Shown one piece after another: positions 41,491 to 50,104 of a stretch of DNA of 64,000 nucleotides. Source of the DNA: Streptomyces cylindrosporus (GTDB lineage: Bacteria; Actinomycetota; Actinomycetes; Streptomycetales; Streptomycetaceae). Every line of letters starts with the position of its first letter. The first letter of the stretch is position 1. A program made the position numbers and the translations under genes. The DNA lies in contig NZ_JALDAY010000011.1 in assembly GCF_022698165.1 (NCBI RefSeq), forward strand, positions 124,001 to 188,000. Direction: 5' to 3'. The notes below the pieces were generated by a model that saw only the letters and a list, made by a program, of their open reading frames with translations, was not told the origin of the DNA and ran no database searches.

Positions 41491-42429
41491 ATGAAGCGTG
41501 CGTTCGCTTCGCTGTGTACGGTCGCGGCGTTGACGGGGGTCGTCGCGACCGGATGCGGTCACGGCTCGGACGCCGACGGCACGGGGTCGGCCACCACGGC
41601 GGCCCGCGGGGCCGGGGCACGGCCGCTGACCTGGCAGCAGGAGCTCCGGATCGGCGACGCCCAGCAGCGCCTGACCAGGCGGTGCATGAACAGACACGGG
41701 TTCGCGTACTGGGAGGACCGCACGCTGACCCTGCGCGAGAGCATGACGGTGCGGTACGTGCAGGACGACGTGGCGTGGGCCCGGCAGTACGGCTACGGCG
41801 GCCGGATCGAGGCGGAGCAGGACCGGGTACGGCTGCACAACCCCATCGCGGCGTACCGCGCGGGCCTGCCGACCGCGCGCCGGGCCGCCTTCGACAAGGC
41901 GCTCGACGGCGGCACCGACTTCCAGGTGCTCTCGGCCCGGCTGCCCGGCGGCGACCGTGAGGTCCGCATGCGGCTCGGTGGCTGTACCGAGGAGGCCGTC
42001 AAGGCCCTGTACGGCGACCCCGCCGAGTGGTTCCGCGCCTCGAAGACGGCCACCGGCCTGCCCGCCCTGTACGAGAACGACCTGATGCGCGACCCACGGT
42101 TGACCGCCGTCGTGGGCGCCTGGTCGCGGTGCATGAAGAGGGCCGGGCTGTCCTATCCCGACCCGCAGGCGGCCCGGGACGCGGTGCGGGAGAACACCGC
42201 GCGGCTGGGCGCGGCCGGCGCGGACAAGGCGTTCGCGGCCGAGCGCAGGACCGCGGTCGCCGACGCCACGTGCGCCCGCGCGACCTCTTTGAAGACCGTG
42301 GCCGCGGACCGGGAGACGCACTACGTCGACCGACTGCGCGGCCGGTACGGCGAGGCGCTGGACACCTACCGGCGTCTTGAGCGGCAGGCGTACGACCGGG
42401 CGGTACGGATCGTGCCGCAACGCGCCTGA
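41491..42429 (+). CDS. Putative lipoprotein of unknown function
   Basis: The 312-aa product has a lipoprotein-type signal (FASLCTVAALTGVVATGCGH, Cys near residue 22) and a mature helical domain with four widely spaced Cys (LTRRCMNRHGFAYWED, RLGGCTEE, AWSRCMKRAG, ADATCARAT). The pattern of Cys-Met followed by Gly-Phe/Gly-Leu (RCMNRHGF and RCMKRAGL) suggests an internal duplication. ATG 41491 follows GGGGGACGCGTG. I do not recognise a named family. It lies between the kinase and a secreted inhibitor-like gene on the same strand. Confidence 0.72.
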   Translation: MKRAFASLCTVAALTGVVATGCGHGSDADGTGSATTAARGAGARPLTWQQELRIGDAQQRLTRRCMNRHGFAYWEDRTLTLRESMTVRYVQDDVAWARQYGYGGRIEAEQDRVRLHNPIAAYRAGLPTARRAAFDKALDGGTDFQVLSARLPGGDREVRMRLGGCTEEAVKALYGDPAEWFRASKTATGLPALYENDLMRDPRLTAVVGAWSRCMKRAGLSYPDPQAARDAVRENTARLGAAGADKAFAAERRTAVADATCARATSLKTVAADRETHYVDRLRGRYGEALDTYRRLERQAYDRAVRIVPQRA

Positions 42430-42467
42430 CGCAGACCCGCATCACACACAAAACGAGGGGATCCATC

Positions 42468-42938
42468 ATGCGCAAGCTCGCCATCACGGCGGCCGTCATC
42501 GGCCTGACCGCGCTGGGGCTCGGCGTGCCCGCCACGGCCGCCCAGGCGGCCGACACCGGCGCCCAGGTCACCGGCTGCAACAACAAGTGGCCGGGCCGCA
42601 ACGGCAACGTCTACGCCTGGGACGGCCAGGACTGCCAGGGCACGCTCCTGGGCGTCACGGCCGGCAACGACAGCGACTGGAACGCGGCCGGCGGCGGCTT
42701 CGCCGGTGCCTGGGACAAGGCCTCGTCGGTCATGAACGCCGGTTACACCGGCGGCAACGACGTCGTCCAGTTCTGGTACCTGACCGGCTACAGCGGCGGC
42801 TACACCTGCCTGTCCCCGAACGAGTACTTCGCGGACAACCTCACCGACAACACCTTCAGCAACGGCTTCACCGTGGACAACAACATCCGCTCCCACAAGT
42901 GGGTGACGTCCGGCGCCTGCTCGGTGTGGCTCACCTGA
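42468..42938 (+). CDS. Secreted peptidase inhibitor I36-like protein
   Basis: The 156-aa protein has a signal peptide (AVIGLTALGLGVPATAAQA, cleavage before ADTG) and a 125-residue mature domain with WDGQDCQGTLLGV, DKASSVMNAGYTGG, CLSPNEYFADNL and the Asn-Ile-Arg-Ser-His-Lys-Trp ending. The repeated Ser-Ser-Val/Ile-Arg-Ser Asn-rich motifs and Cys spacing match small actinobacterial crystallin-like inhibitors (family I36, SMPI-type). The target protease is unknown. ATG 42468 follows GAGGGG. A strong terminator follows. Confidence 0.75.
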   Translation: MRKLAITAAVIGLTALGLGVPATAAQAADTGAQVTGCNNKWPGRNGNVYAWDGQDCQGTLLGVTAGNDSDWNAAGGGFAGAWDKASSVMNAGYTGGNDVVQFWYLTGYSGGYTCLSPNEYFADNLTDNTFSNGFTVDNNIRSHKWVTSGACSVWLT

Positions 42939-42961
42939 TCCACACCGGCACGTTCGTCCCT

Positions 42962-43000
42962 GCGGCCTCCGGCTCCCTCTGAGGGTCGGAGGCCGCGGCC
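42962..43000 (+). terminator. 10-bp hairpin terminator with T-tract after the I36-like gene
   Basis: GCGGCCTCCG (42962-42971) pairs with CGGAGGCCGC (42987-42996), followed by GGCCTTTTA. It also lies between convergent genes and may act in both directions. Confidence 0.88.
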
Positions 43001-43002
43001 TT

Positions 43003-43425
43003 TTACGCTGCCGGGGAGGAAGTCAGCTCACACCACACGTACTTGCCGCGACGACCGCCCCTGGCCAGCGGCTGCCACCCCCACAGGCTGGAGCAAGCCC
43101 GCACGAGCGCGAGCCCGCGCCCCTCCTCCGCCTGCACGATGCGCTCCAACTCACCTGGTGGCTCAGGCGGTTCGGGATCGGCGTCCCACGCCCCGATCCG
43201 CAGCACACCCATCGACCAGGACACTCGCAGCGCGGCGGGCCCTTTCGCGTGGCGTACGGCATTGGCGACCAGCTCCGTCGCGAGCAGTTCGGCGGTGTCC
43301 ACGAGGCCGATCAGACCGTGCAGGGTCAGGATCAGACGGAGGGTGCGGCGACATACGGTGACGGCACGGAGGTCGTTGGGGATGTACAGCCAGTACTCCC
43401 AGGGTTCCGACTCGTTTTCGGGCAT
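43003..43425 (-). CDS. Histidine-kinase-like ATP-binding protein (RsbW/anti-sigma type)
   Basis: The 140-aa protein is a stand-alone HATPase domain: ELLATELVANAVRHAKGPAALRV (N box), GAWDADPEPPEPP (G1-like) and EEGRGLALVRACSSLWG (G2-like). Such proteins bind ATP and act as anti-sigma or regulatory partners in Streptomyces. It is divergent from an XRE/DUF5753 regulator and a DUF397 gene, forming the three-gene set seen in whiJ-like loci that influence development. ATG 43425. Confidence 0.85.
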   Translation of the reverse strand: MPENESEPWEYWLYIPNDLRAVTVCRRTLRLILTLHGLIGLVDTAELLATELVANAVRHAKGPAALRVSWSMGVLRIGAWDADPEPPEPPGELERIVQAEEGRGLALVRACSSLWGWQPLARGGRRGKYVWCELTSSPAA

Positions 43426-43628
43426 GGGTGAACTCCGCTCGGGTGGTGGGGGGTTGCGGTTGCGGTGTCATTGCCGCGTCGTCGCCGTGGCAGGGCGGAG
43501 CGGTGCACTTCCGCAGGGTGTGCGTTGCGTCACCGACGGTAGGTCTTACCGTTTAAGTTTTGCAAGCCGATCACGTACTCTGCCCCCTGAACGAGTCGTG
43601 CCTACAGGCATGTTGGGAGGGGCATTCC

Positions 43629-44471
43629 ATGGCCTTGAGGAGCGAGCCAACAGCACGTCAGCTGCGCCTGGCGGTCGAGCTTCGGAAGCTCCGTGAAGCG
43701 GCCGGCCTCACCACCCGCGAGGCAGCGGCGCTGCTCGGAGTGAGCTCTGCCCAGATCAGCCAGATCGAGTCCGGCGTCGCAGGAGTGAGCGCGAAGCGGT
43801 TGCGCCTCCTCGCGTCCAACTACTCATGCACAGACAACGAGTTCGTTGACGCACTGATCACCTGGGCGACCGACAGAACGCGCGGCTGGTGGCAGGAGTA
43901 CCGGGGCCTGCTGCCCATGCCGTTCCTCGACCTCGCCGAACTGGAGCACCACGCCACGTTCCTGCGCGAGCTCCAGTTTCTGTTCGTCCCCGGCCCGCTG
44001 CAGACCGAGGACTACGCCCGCGCGGTCTTCTCCTACCGGATCCCCGAGCTGCCCGAGGAAGAGCTCGAATTGCGTGTCCGTCACCGGATGCAGCGCAAGG
44101 TGATCCTTGAGAGCACGCCCTACGAGGCGGTCATCCACGAGGCAGCACTGCACATCAACGTCAGCAACCGCGCCGCCTCACGAGCCCAGCTCTCCCGCCT
44201 CGCCGAACTCTCCGAAGCGGATCACATCACCGTACGGATCATCCCCTTCGCGCTGGAGGGCTTCGCCGGTGCCGCCAGCGCCATGGTGCACGCGGGCGGT
44301 ACCGTACCCAAACTGGACACCGTCGTACGCGATGCGCCCCACGGCACAGCGCTTATCGACTCCGAAGCCCAACTCGGCGCCTTTCGAACGCTCTTCCGTA
44401 AGGTAGAAGCTGCGTCGCTCGAACCCGACGGGTCGCGCGACCTCATCCACCGGCTGACAAAAGAGCTGTGA
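43629..44471 (+). CDS. XRE-family regulator with DUF5753 domain (WhiJ-like)
   Basis: The 280-aa protein has an N-terminal helix-turn-helix (LTTREAAALLGVSSAQISQIESG, residues about 25-47) and a DUF5753 effector domain (FVPGPLQTEDYARAVF, RHRMQRKVIL, ITVRIIPFALEGFAG). ATG 43629 follows GGGAGGGG. The open frame to 43560 was rejected. It overlaps the DUF397 gene by four bases (GTGA). This regulator/DUF397 pairing occurs many times per Streptomyces genome and works like a regulator with a small antagonist. The specific targets are unknown. Confidence 0.93.
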   Translation: MALRSEPTARQLRLAVELRKLREAAGLTTREAAALLGVSSAQISQIESGVAGVSAKRLRLLASNYSCTDNEFVDALITWATDRTRGWWQEYRGLLPMPFLDLAELEHHATFLRELQFLFVPGPLQTEDYARAVFSYRIPELPEEELELRVRHRMQRKVILESTPYEAVIHEAALHINVSNRAASRAQLSRLAELSEADHITVRIIPFALEGFAGAASAMVHAGGTVPKLDTVVRDAPHGTALIDSEAQLGAFRTLFRKVEAASLEPDGSRDLIHRLTKEL

Positions 44472-44695
44472 GGCACCCCATGGACACCCCCGGCAACTGG
44501 CGGAAGTCGTCCTACTCAGGCCCGGGCGACGGCAACTCCTGCGTGGAAATAGCCGACCGCCGATCCCACATATCCATCCGCGACTCGAAGGACCCAGCCG
44601 CCGGCACCCTCACCTTCCCGACCGGCACCTTCACCACGTTCATCGAAGTCCTCAAGTCCCAGCCGCCGGTCTGTAGTCACGGCCGAACTCAGTGA
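44468..44695 (+). CDS. DUF397 small protein
   Basis: The product of 71-75 aa matches DUF397: NWRKSSYSGPGDGNSCVEIA near the N-terminus, then RDSKDPAAGTLTFP and a final FIEVLK helix. The GTG at 44468 overlaps the regulator stop; ATG 44480 is an internal alternative. DUF397 proteins are coupled to WhiJ-like XRE/DUF5753 regulators and are thought to modulate them. It is convergent with the DUF3710-like gene. Confidence 0.92.
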   Translation: MRHPMDTPGNWRKSSYSGPGDGNSCVEIADRRSHISIRDSKDPAAGTLTFPTGTFTTFIEVLKSQPPVCSHGRTQ

Positions 44696-44709
44696 CGTGC
44701 TGCCGCGTC

Positions 44710-45666
44710 TCATTCCTCCACCGGCCAGCGCACCTCTAGGTACGTGATCTCCTCGGTGTCCGTTCCTCCCTCCGCTGCCGACAGATCCACCACGGTCTGA
44801 GTGAAGAGGTGACGGGCGCGCGGATCCACCAGATCCGTCAGTGCCGTCGGCCCGCCGTAGCCACCACGTAGCAGCCATCCCGGCCCGTCGCACCCGAAGA
44901 TCCGCGTCGGCTGAAGGACTCGCTGCCCGTCCCTGACCACAGGGATCCGCGCACGGACCTCGGGTCCGAGGCTGCTCTCGGCGTTCTCCGCCGTACCACC
45001 CTGATCCAGGATCCCCTGGACGATCTTCGGGCGGACCTTCTCCCATATCGGCCCCTGAGGGACTCTGAACGCTTGGAGACTGAGGGCGTGATCACCGAGG
45101 GAGACGACCACCCCGACGGCACGTCCATCAACCTTGAATGGATGGATGCGCGCACCCTCCAACCGCGGCACCCTCAGCACGCCGTAGTCGAGCCGCTCCA
45201 CGCCAGAGGGCACCGGCGTCTCGGTCGAGTCCCAGGGACCGAACTCGCCGTTCCTCACCTGAGGACGGGTCATCTCGCCGGAATCAATCACGTCAACCCA
45301 GAGGTCTTCCGCCTCGGACAACAGAACGTCGAGGGTGTCCGCCGCCGCCCCGGGGCGCCGGACGTACTCCGAGAGCCGGGCCACCGCCTGCTCCCAGCCC
45401 ACGGCAGCATCCGCGGTGCCCAGTTCGATCGCGCTGAAGTCTCCCGAGATCAGCCGCAGCACCACCGAGTCGCCTGACTCCGCGATCCGCTCAGCGAACG
45501 CCGGGTCTTGAACCGTGACAAGGCCAAAAGCCATGACGATGAGCACCCCCGGAGTCAATTGGTCCCAGACACCCAACTCCGCCGAAGCGAGGCTCTCCGC
45601 GGAGAGGCATCCGTCCCGGCCGTACTGCTTGACGATTTCCTCAGCACCCGCCCTGGCCCGGTTCAT
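44710..45666 (-). CDS. Divergent DUF3710-like protein
   Basis: The 318-aa product has the DUF3710 core LSLQAFRVPQGPIWEKVR and RIFGCDGPGWLLRG, preceded by an extended N-terminal region absent from the usual 250-residue forms near dut. The start ATG 45666 has GGAGG seven bases upstream; ATG 45708 and a frame to 45744 are possible alternatives. The gene belongs to an accessory patch of three minus-strand genes beside a whiJ-type trio. It is probably a second, specialised copy. Function unknown. Confidence 0.7.
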   Translation of the reverse strand: MNRARAGAEEIVKQYGRDGCLSAESLASAELGVWDQLTPGVLIVMAFGLVTVQDPAFAERIAESGDSVVLRLISGDFSAIELGTADAAVGWEQAVARLSEYVRRPGAAADTLDVLLSEAEDLWVDVIDSGEMTRPQVRNGEFGPWDSTETPVPSGVERLDYGVLRVPRLEGARIHPFKVDGRAVGVVVSLGDHALSLQAFRVPQGPIWEKVRPKIVQGILDQGGTAENAESSLGPEVRARIPVVRDGQRVLQPTRIFGCDGPGWLLRGGYGGPTALTDLVDPRARHLFTQTVVDLSAAEGGTDTEEITYLEVRWPVEE

Positions 45667-45737
45667 CAACCACCCTCCGCCGCCCGCACCACAAGCACCA
45701 CAGTTCATCGGTGACCGTAAACAGTCACGATTAAAGA

Positions 45738-46133
45738 TCAGCACTCCTCGGCGCTATCACTCTTCTTCGCTGTCGACTTTCCACGAGTAAAGACAGCGAT
45801 GTCGTCGAGGGCGTCTTCAGCCCGCCCCCCCAACACAGGGTCATCAAGCAGTTCTTCAAGCCGTCGAACGATACGCCCACTAACCTCGCGACGGATCCTG
45901 GCCAGATGCCCCAGGCAGGTCACCGCCAGAGCTCTGACCTGAGGATCCGCGCCGGGGGACAGACAATCGAGCACGACGGCTTCCACCCAGGCGCGATCCG
46001 GATCGTCGCAGGTCAGCCTCAACAAAGCCTTGGTGGACAGCCGGACACTCGGACTCCGGATGTCCGCCATCAATCCGGCCCGCCATCTGTCCAGCTCCGA
46101 CTGTCTTCCAACTCTCATGGAAGCTCTGACCAT
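45738..46133 (-). CDS. Small HEAT-like helical protein, possibly immunity-type
   Basis: The 131-aa product has a helical-repeat pattern (MADIRSPSVRLSTKALLRLT, LSPGADPQVRALAVTCLGHLAR, EELLDDPVLGGRAEDALDDIA) like HEAT repeats, with a basic tail TRGKSTAKKSDS. ATG 46133 and ATG 46118 are possible starts; neither has a strong ribosome site. Lone HEAT proteins beside orphan genes are often immunity proteins of polymorphic toxins, but no toxin is visible here. The region is slightly AT-richer than its surroundings. Confidence 0.6.
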   Translation of the reverse strand: MVRASMRVGRQSELDRWRAGLMADIRSPSVRLSTKALLRLTCDDPDRAWVEAVVLDCLSPGADPQVRALAVTCLGHLARIRREVSGRIVRRLEELLDDPVLGGRAEDALDDIAVFTRGKSTAKKSDSAEEC

Positions 46134-46168
46134 ACGGCCACCATGCCGTCACAACCCTCCGACGGATT

Positions 46169-46624
46169 TCAAAAGGCTCGGCGTACCCGCAGCGTCACCT
46201 TGGCGTTTCCGTCAAACTCCCCGAAATCACGATAACGGTACCGCCGCCCGTTATCGTCAACGTCGACCCCACAGAAGTACCGTGCACCCGGAGCTTTCCA
46301 GAAAAAGTGATCCAGGTTTCCCAGAGCTTTCTCCGTCTCGCAGAGGAGGCCAGGCTGAGCTGGAGTGAAGAGCACCAGCAAGTGAGTGTGCAATGGCGCT
46401 CCCAACTCTCTGGCCACGACCGCGATCTCTGAATCCTCGATCTCGTCCAGATCGATCGCCACGTGCTCCACCGCGTTCCAGTCGATTCGCGTCGGCAGCC
46501 AGGGGAACTCCAACAGGACGTCATGGAAAGCGCGGCAGACGTCAACCGGGACCACCAATGCCTGACCGCTCTCGATCAAGCTCGCCAGGTGTTCACTGTC
46601 AACATAGTTCTCCGGACTCTGCAC
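46169..46624 (-). CDS. Orphan protein of unknown function
   Basis: I do not recognise this protein of about 151 aa. It reads SPENYVDSEHLASLIESGQA near the start and ends CGVDVDDNGRRYRYRDFGEF followed by a basic tail, with a soluble mixed alpha/beta look. GTG 46624 was chosen because AGGGGG precedes it and it lies after the terminator hairpin that follows purH. The longer open frame runs through purH in another frame. It may form a short operon with the HEAT-like gene downstream. Confidence 0.55.
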   Translation of the reverse strand: MQSPENYVDSEHLASLIESGQALVVPVDVCRAFHDVLLEFPWLPTRIDWNAVEHVAIDLDEIEDSEIAVVARELGAPLHTHLLVLFTPAQPGLLCETEKALGNLDHFFWKAPGARYFCGVDVDDNGRRYRYRDFGEFDGNAKVTLRVRRAF

Positions 46625-46675
46625 TTTGCCCCCTGTGACGGATACGCCGCCTGCACAACCATGGTCGAACCAGAA

Positions 46676-46709
46676 CCGCCCGTACGCGGCGCGAACCGCG
46701 TACGGGCGG
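46676..46709 (-). terminator. 14-bp perfect hairpin after purH
   Basis: CCGCCCGTACGCGG (46676-46689) pairs with CCGCGTACGGGCGG (46696-46709) around six bases. On the minus strand it lies 35 bases after the purH stop and is followed by TTCTGGTT. It isolates the purine operon from the orphan gene downstream. Confidence 0.9.
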
Positions 46710-46743
46710 AAGGAGAGCAGCGGCACCGGCGTACCGCCCGCGG

Positions 46744-48318
46744 CTAGTGGAAGAAGTGCCGCGTCCCCGTGAAGTACATCGTCACGCCCGCCTTCTTCGC
46801 GGCCTCGACCACCAGCTCGTCGCGGACCGAACCGCCGGGCTGGACGACCGCCTTGACGCCGGCCGCGGTGAGGATCTCCAGGCCGTCGGGGAAGGGGAAG
46901 AACGCGTCGGACGCCGCGTACGAGCCCTGTGCGCGCTCCGCGCCCGCCCGCTCGACCGCCAGCTTCGCGGAGTCGACGCGGTTGACCTGGCCCATGCCGA
47001 CGCCGACCGAGGCTCCGTCCTTGGCGAGGAGGATCGCGTTGGACTTGACCGCGCGGCAGGCCTTCCAGGCGAAGGACAGCTCGGCGAGTTCGGAAGGCGA
47101 GAGTGCCTCGCCCGTCGCCAGTGTCCAGTTCGCCGGGTTGTCGCCGTCCGCCTGGAGGCGGTCCGTCACCTGGAGGAGCGCGCCGCCGTCGATCGGCTTG
47201 ACCTCGGCGGGATGCGAGGGCGCGGCCGGCGCCTTCAGCACGCGGATGTTCTTCTTCTTGGCTAGGGCTTCGAGCGCGCCGTCCTCGTAGTCGGGCGCGA
47301 CGATGACCTCGGTGAAGATCTCCGCGACCTGCTCCGCCATCTCCTTCGAGACGGGGCGGTTGACCGCGATCACGCCGCCGAACGCCGACAGCGGGTCGCA
47401 CGCGTGCGCCTTGCGGTGCGCCTCCGCGACGTCCGAACCCACCGCGATACCGCAGGGGTTGGCGTGCTTGATGATCGCGACGCACGGCTCGTCGTGGTCG
47501 TACGCGGCACGGCGCGCGGCGTCCGTGTCCGTGTAGTTGTTGTACGACATCTCCTTGCCGTGCAGCTGCTCGGCCTCCGCGAGACCGCTGCCCGTGCCGT
47601 CGACGTAGAGCGCGGCGGGCTGGTGCGGGTTCTCGCCGTAGCGCAGGGTGCTCTTGCGCTCCAGGGCGGCCGCGATGAAGGAGGGGAACTGCGAGTCGTC
47701 GGCCGGGGCGTAGGCGCTCGCGAACCAGCTCGACACCGCGATGTCGTACTCGGCGGTGTGCCGGAAGGCCTCCGCCGCGAGACGCTTGCGGGTTACGAGG
47801 TCGAAGCCGCCGTCGGCAACAGCCGCCAGGACATCGGCGTACCGCGCCGGGCTGGTGACGATCGCGACCGACGGGTGGTTCTTGGCGGCGGCGCGGACCA
47901 TCGACGGGCCGCCGATGTCGATCTGCTCCACGCACTCGTCGGGGGTCGCGCCGGAGGCGACGGTCTCCCGGAACGGGTAGAGGTTGCTGACCACGAGGTC
48001 GAACGGCTCGATGCCCAGTTCGGCCAGCTGCTCGCGGTGGCTCTCCAGGCGCAGGTCGGCGAGGATGCCCGCGTGCACGCGCGGGTGCAGGGTCTTGACC
48101 CGGCCGTCCAGGCACTCGGGGAAGCCGGTGAGCTCCTCGACCTTGGTGACGGGGACGCCCGCGGCGGCGATCCGGCCGGCGGTGGAGCCGGTGGAGACGA
48201 GCTCGACACCGGCCTCGTGCAGGCCGCGCGCGAGCTCCTCGAGCCCGGTCTTGTCGTAGACGCTGACGAGCGCGCGACGAATCGGCCGCTTGCTGCTCTC
48301 GATGCTCTCGGCGGTCAC
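46744..48318 (-). CDS. purH: Bifunctional AICAR transformylase/IMP cyclohydrolase
   Basis: The 524-aa enzyme performs the last two steps of IMP synthesis. The N-terminal cyclohydrolase domain begins RALVSVYDKTGLEELARGL and contains LDGRVKTLHPRVHAGIL; the transformylase domain has LRYGENPHQPAALY and HANPCGIAVG with the catalytic Lys-His pair, and ends ITAAGVKAVVQPGGSVRD. GTG 48318 overlaps the purN stop (GTGA), so translation is coupled. It consumes formyl-THF made by FolD. Confidence 0.97.
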   Translation of the reverse strand: MTAESIESSKRPIRRALVSVYDKTGLEELARGLHEAGVELVSTGSTAGRIAAAGVPVTKVEELTGFPECLDGRVKTLHPRVHAGILADLRLESHREQLAELGIEPFDLVVSNLYPFRETVASGATPDECVEQIDIGGPSMVRAAAKNHPSVAIVTSPARYADVLAAVADGGFDLVTRKRLAAEAFRHTAEYDIAVSSWFASAYAPADDSQFPSFIAAALERKSTLRYGENPHQPAALYVDGTGSGLAEAEQLHGKEMSYNNYTDTDAARRAAYDHDEPCVAIIKHANPCGIAVGSDVAEAHRKAHACDPLSAFGGVIAVNRPVSKEMAEQVAEIFTEVIVAPDYEDGALEALAKKKNIRVLKAPAAPSHPAEVKPIDGGALLQVTDRLQADGDNPANWTLATGEALSPSELAELSFAWKACRAVKSNAILLAKDGASVGVGMGQVNRVDSAKLAVERAGAERAQGSYAASDAFFPFPDGLEILTAAGVKAVVQPGGSVRDELVVEAAKKAGVTMYFTGTRHFFH

Positions 48319-48953
48319 TGGATAACTACCTTTCGTCCCTCAATGCGATAGCCGTTGCGGGCGAGGCGCCCCACGACATCGACGAGCAGCCTTCGCTCGA
48401 CTTCCTTGATGCGCTCGTGCAGAGCGCTCTCGTCGTCCTCGTCCCGGACCTCCACCACGCCCTGAGCGATGATCGGTCCGGTGTCGACGCCGTCGTCGAC
48501 GAAGTGGACGGTGCAGCCGGTGACCCTGGCGCCGTACGCGAGCGCGTCACGCACACCGTGGGCCCCCGGAAAACTGGGCAGCAGGGCAGGGTGCGTGTTC
48601 ACGAACCGGCCGCCGAAACGGGCCAGGAACTCCTTGCCCACGATCTTCATGAACCCGGCGGAGACGACGAGGTCGGGTTCGTGGGCCGAGACGGCCTCGG
48701 CGAGGGCGGTGTCCCACTCCTCGCGGGTCCCGTGGTCCTTGACCCGGCACACGAAGGTGGGGATGCCGACGCGCTCCGCACGCGCGAGCCCCTCGATGCC
48801 CTCGCGGTCCGCCCCGACGGCCACGACCTCGGCACCGTAGGCCTCGGTCCCGGTGGCCGCGATCTCGTCGAGGAGCGCCTGCAGATTGGTGCCGGATCCG
48901 GAGACCAGCACGACGAGGCGCTTGGCCTGCTTGGCCACGGGCTTGGCGGCCAC
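48315..48953 (-). CDS. purN: Phosphoribosylglycinamide formyltransferase
   Basis: The 212-aa enzyme transfers a formyl group from formyl-THF to GAR in purine synthesis. It has LVSGSGTNLQALLD at the N-terminus, catalytic Asn-His in FVNTHPALLPSFPGAHG and the Asp in TVHFVDDGVDTGPII. GTG 48953 follows AAAGGG. It is the first gene of the purN-purH operon. A perfect 18-bp palindrome lies about 60 bp upstream. Confidence 0.97.
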   Translation of the reverse strand: MAAKPVAKQAKRLVVLVSGSGTNLQALLDEIAATGTEAYGAEVVAVGADREGIEGLARAERVGIPTFVCRVKDHGTREEWDTALAEAVSAHEPDLVVSAGFMKIVGKEFLARFGGRFVNTHPALLPSFPGAHGVRDALAYGARVTGCTVHFVDDGVDTGPIIAQGVVEVRDEDDESALHERIKEVERRLLVDVVGRLARNGYRIEGRKVVIQ

Positions 48954-49013
48954 GGTGGGGCCCTTTCTCGGGGGATCGATTCCGTACGGCCGGCTCGCAC
49001 GGCGATTCGCTTG

Positions 49014-49031
49014 TGCATTCGTACGAATGCA
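49014..49031. promoter_or_regulatory. Perfect 18-bp palindrome TGCATTCGTACGAATGCA upstream of purN
   Basis: The site lies 61 bp before the purN start in the 305-bp gap (48954-49258) to the divergent membrane-protein gene. Its TTCGTACGAA core recurs before the gene at 52034. The rest of the gap has three 9-bp AAGTTCACC-like repeats (49212-49240) and no gene. Confidence 0.6.
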
Positions 49032-49258
49032 TCGCGCCCCGGGATACGGGGAAGTCTACGAAGCGGCCGACCGTCAGCAACGATACCGGCACACGGGGCG
49101 GCCCCCACGGGACGGGGGCGTGGCCGGAAGGTAGCGTCTGGGAGGAGCCGGTTCGGGAACGAGCTTGTCGTGCGGTGCGTTCACGAAGTGACAGCTCATG
49201 CAAGACCCGTCGAGTTCACCAAGTCCACCAAGTTCACCAAGGGGAAGACGCTCTCTTG

Positions 49259-50080
49259 ATGCCGGACCGCAGCCTGCGACTCCTCACGCTCCCCCCGCTC
49301 CCGGCACAGGGAGGGGAGCGGGACGCCGTGCTGCTGCGGGAGCGGCCGGCCTCACCGCCGGACGCGCCCTCGGACCGCGGATCCGGGGACGCGCAGGGTG
49401 ACGACAGCCGTGACGGCGCCCGCGACGGCGCCCGCGAGGACAACCCCTTCGCACCGCCGCCGGAGGGCACCCCGGACCGGCCCTGGCAGCCGCGGCGCCC
49501 TGCGGGCGGCGGTGACGGCGGCGAGGGCGAGGGCGAGGGCTCCGACCGACGCACGCCCTGGGGCAGCCAGTGGAGCGACCGCCAGCCGGGCCGCTCCCCC
49601 GGCGGCTTCGGCGAGCGCCCCGGCGGGCCGAACAACGGGCCCGAGGGCCCCGGGGGCCAGCCCCCGAACCAGGGCATGCGCTGGGACCCGACGGACCCGG
49701 CGCAGCGCCGCGCGCGCTACGCCCTCCTGTGCGGCATGTGGGCCTTCTTCTTCGCCCTGTTCAGCTGGCCGTACGTGGCACTGCTGCTGGGCGCGCTGGC
49801 CCTGTACTGGGGCGCCAGCGCGCTCCGTTCCAAGCCGCGCACCCCCGACAACAGCACCTCGACCCACGACCCGTCGGCCCGCCCCCAGACGACGGCGGCG
49901 GTGAGCGGCCTGGTCACGGCGACGCTCGCGATCGCCCTGGTGGCGGCGACGTTCACGGCGCAGATGGTGTACAGCGACTACTACACGTGCACGAACGACG
50001 CGCTGACGAACGAGGCGAAGCAGTCCTGCACGCAGCTGCTGCCGAAGGAGCTGCGGGGGCTGCTGGGGACCAACGGCTGA
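49259..50080 (+). CDS. Pro/Gly-rich membrane protein with two transmembrane segments
   Basis: The 273-aa protein has about 140 disordered residues (DGARDGAREDNPFAPPPEG, PGGFGERPGGPNNGPEGPGG) followed by transmembrane segments LCGMWAFFFALFSWPYVALL and VSGLVTATLAIALVAATFTA and a short exported tail with two Cys (YYTCTNDALTNEAKQSCTQL). ATG 49259 was chosen, with AAGGGGAAG twelve bases upstream; TTG 49256 is possible. This type of gene is regularly found beside purN in Streptomyces by my recollection. Function unknown. Confidence 0.78.
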   Translation: MPDRSLRLLTLPPLPAQGGERDAVLLRERPASPPDAPSDRGSGDAQGDDSRDGARDGAREDNPFAPPPEGTPDRPWQPRRPAGGGDGGEGEGEGSDRRTPWGSQWSDRQPGRSPGGFGERPGGPNNGPEGPGGQPPNQGMRWDPTDPAQRRARYALLCGMWAFFFALFSWPYVALLLGALALYWGASALRSKPRTPDNSTSTHDPSARPQTTAAVSGLVTATLAIALVAATFTAQMVYSDYYTCTNDALTNEAKQSCTQLLPKELRGLLGTNG

Positions 50081-50104
50081 CGGCGGGTCCGCCAAGGGTG
50101 ACCT

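Noticed and set aside
46169..48115. 648-codon frame downstream of purH as one gene
   Set aside because: Most of it is a shadow of purH and it crosses a 14-bp terminator hairpin; only the end from 46624 is credible.
48954..49258. Possible riboswitch or tRNA between purN and the membrane-protein gene
   Set aside because: Only a palindrome and short repeats are seen; no pfl core and no tRNA-like TTCGANTC arm.
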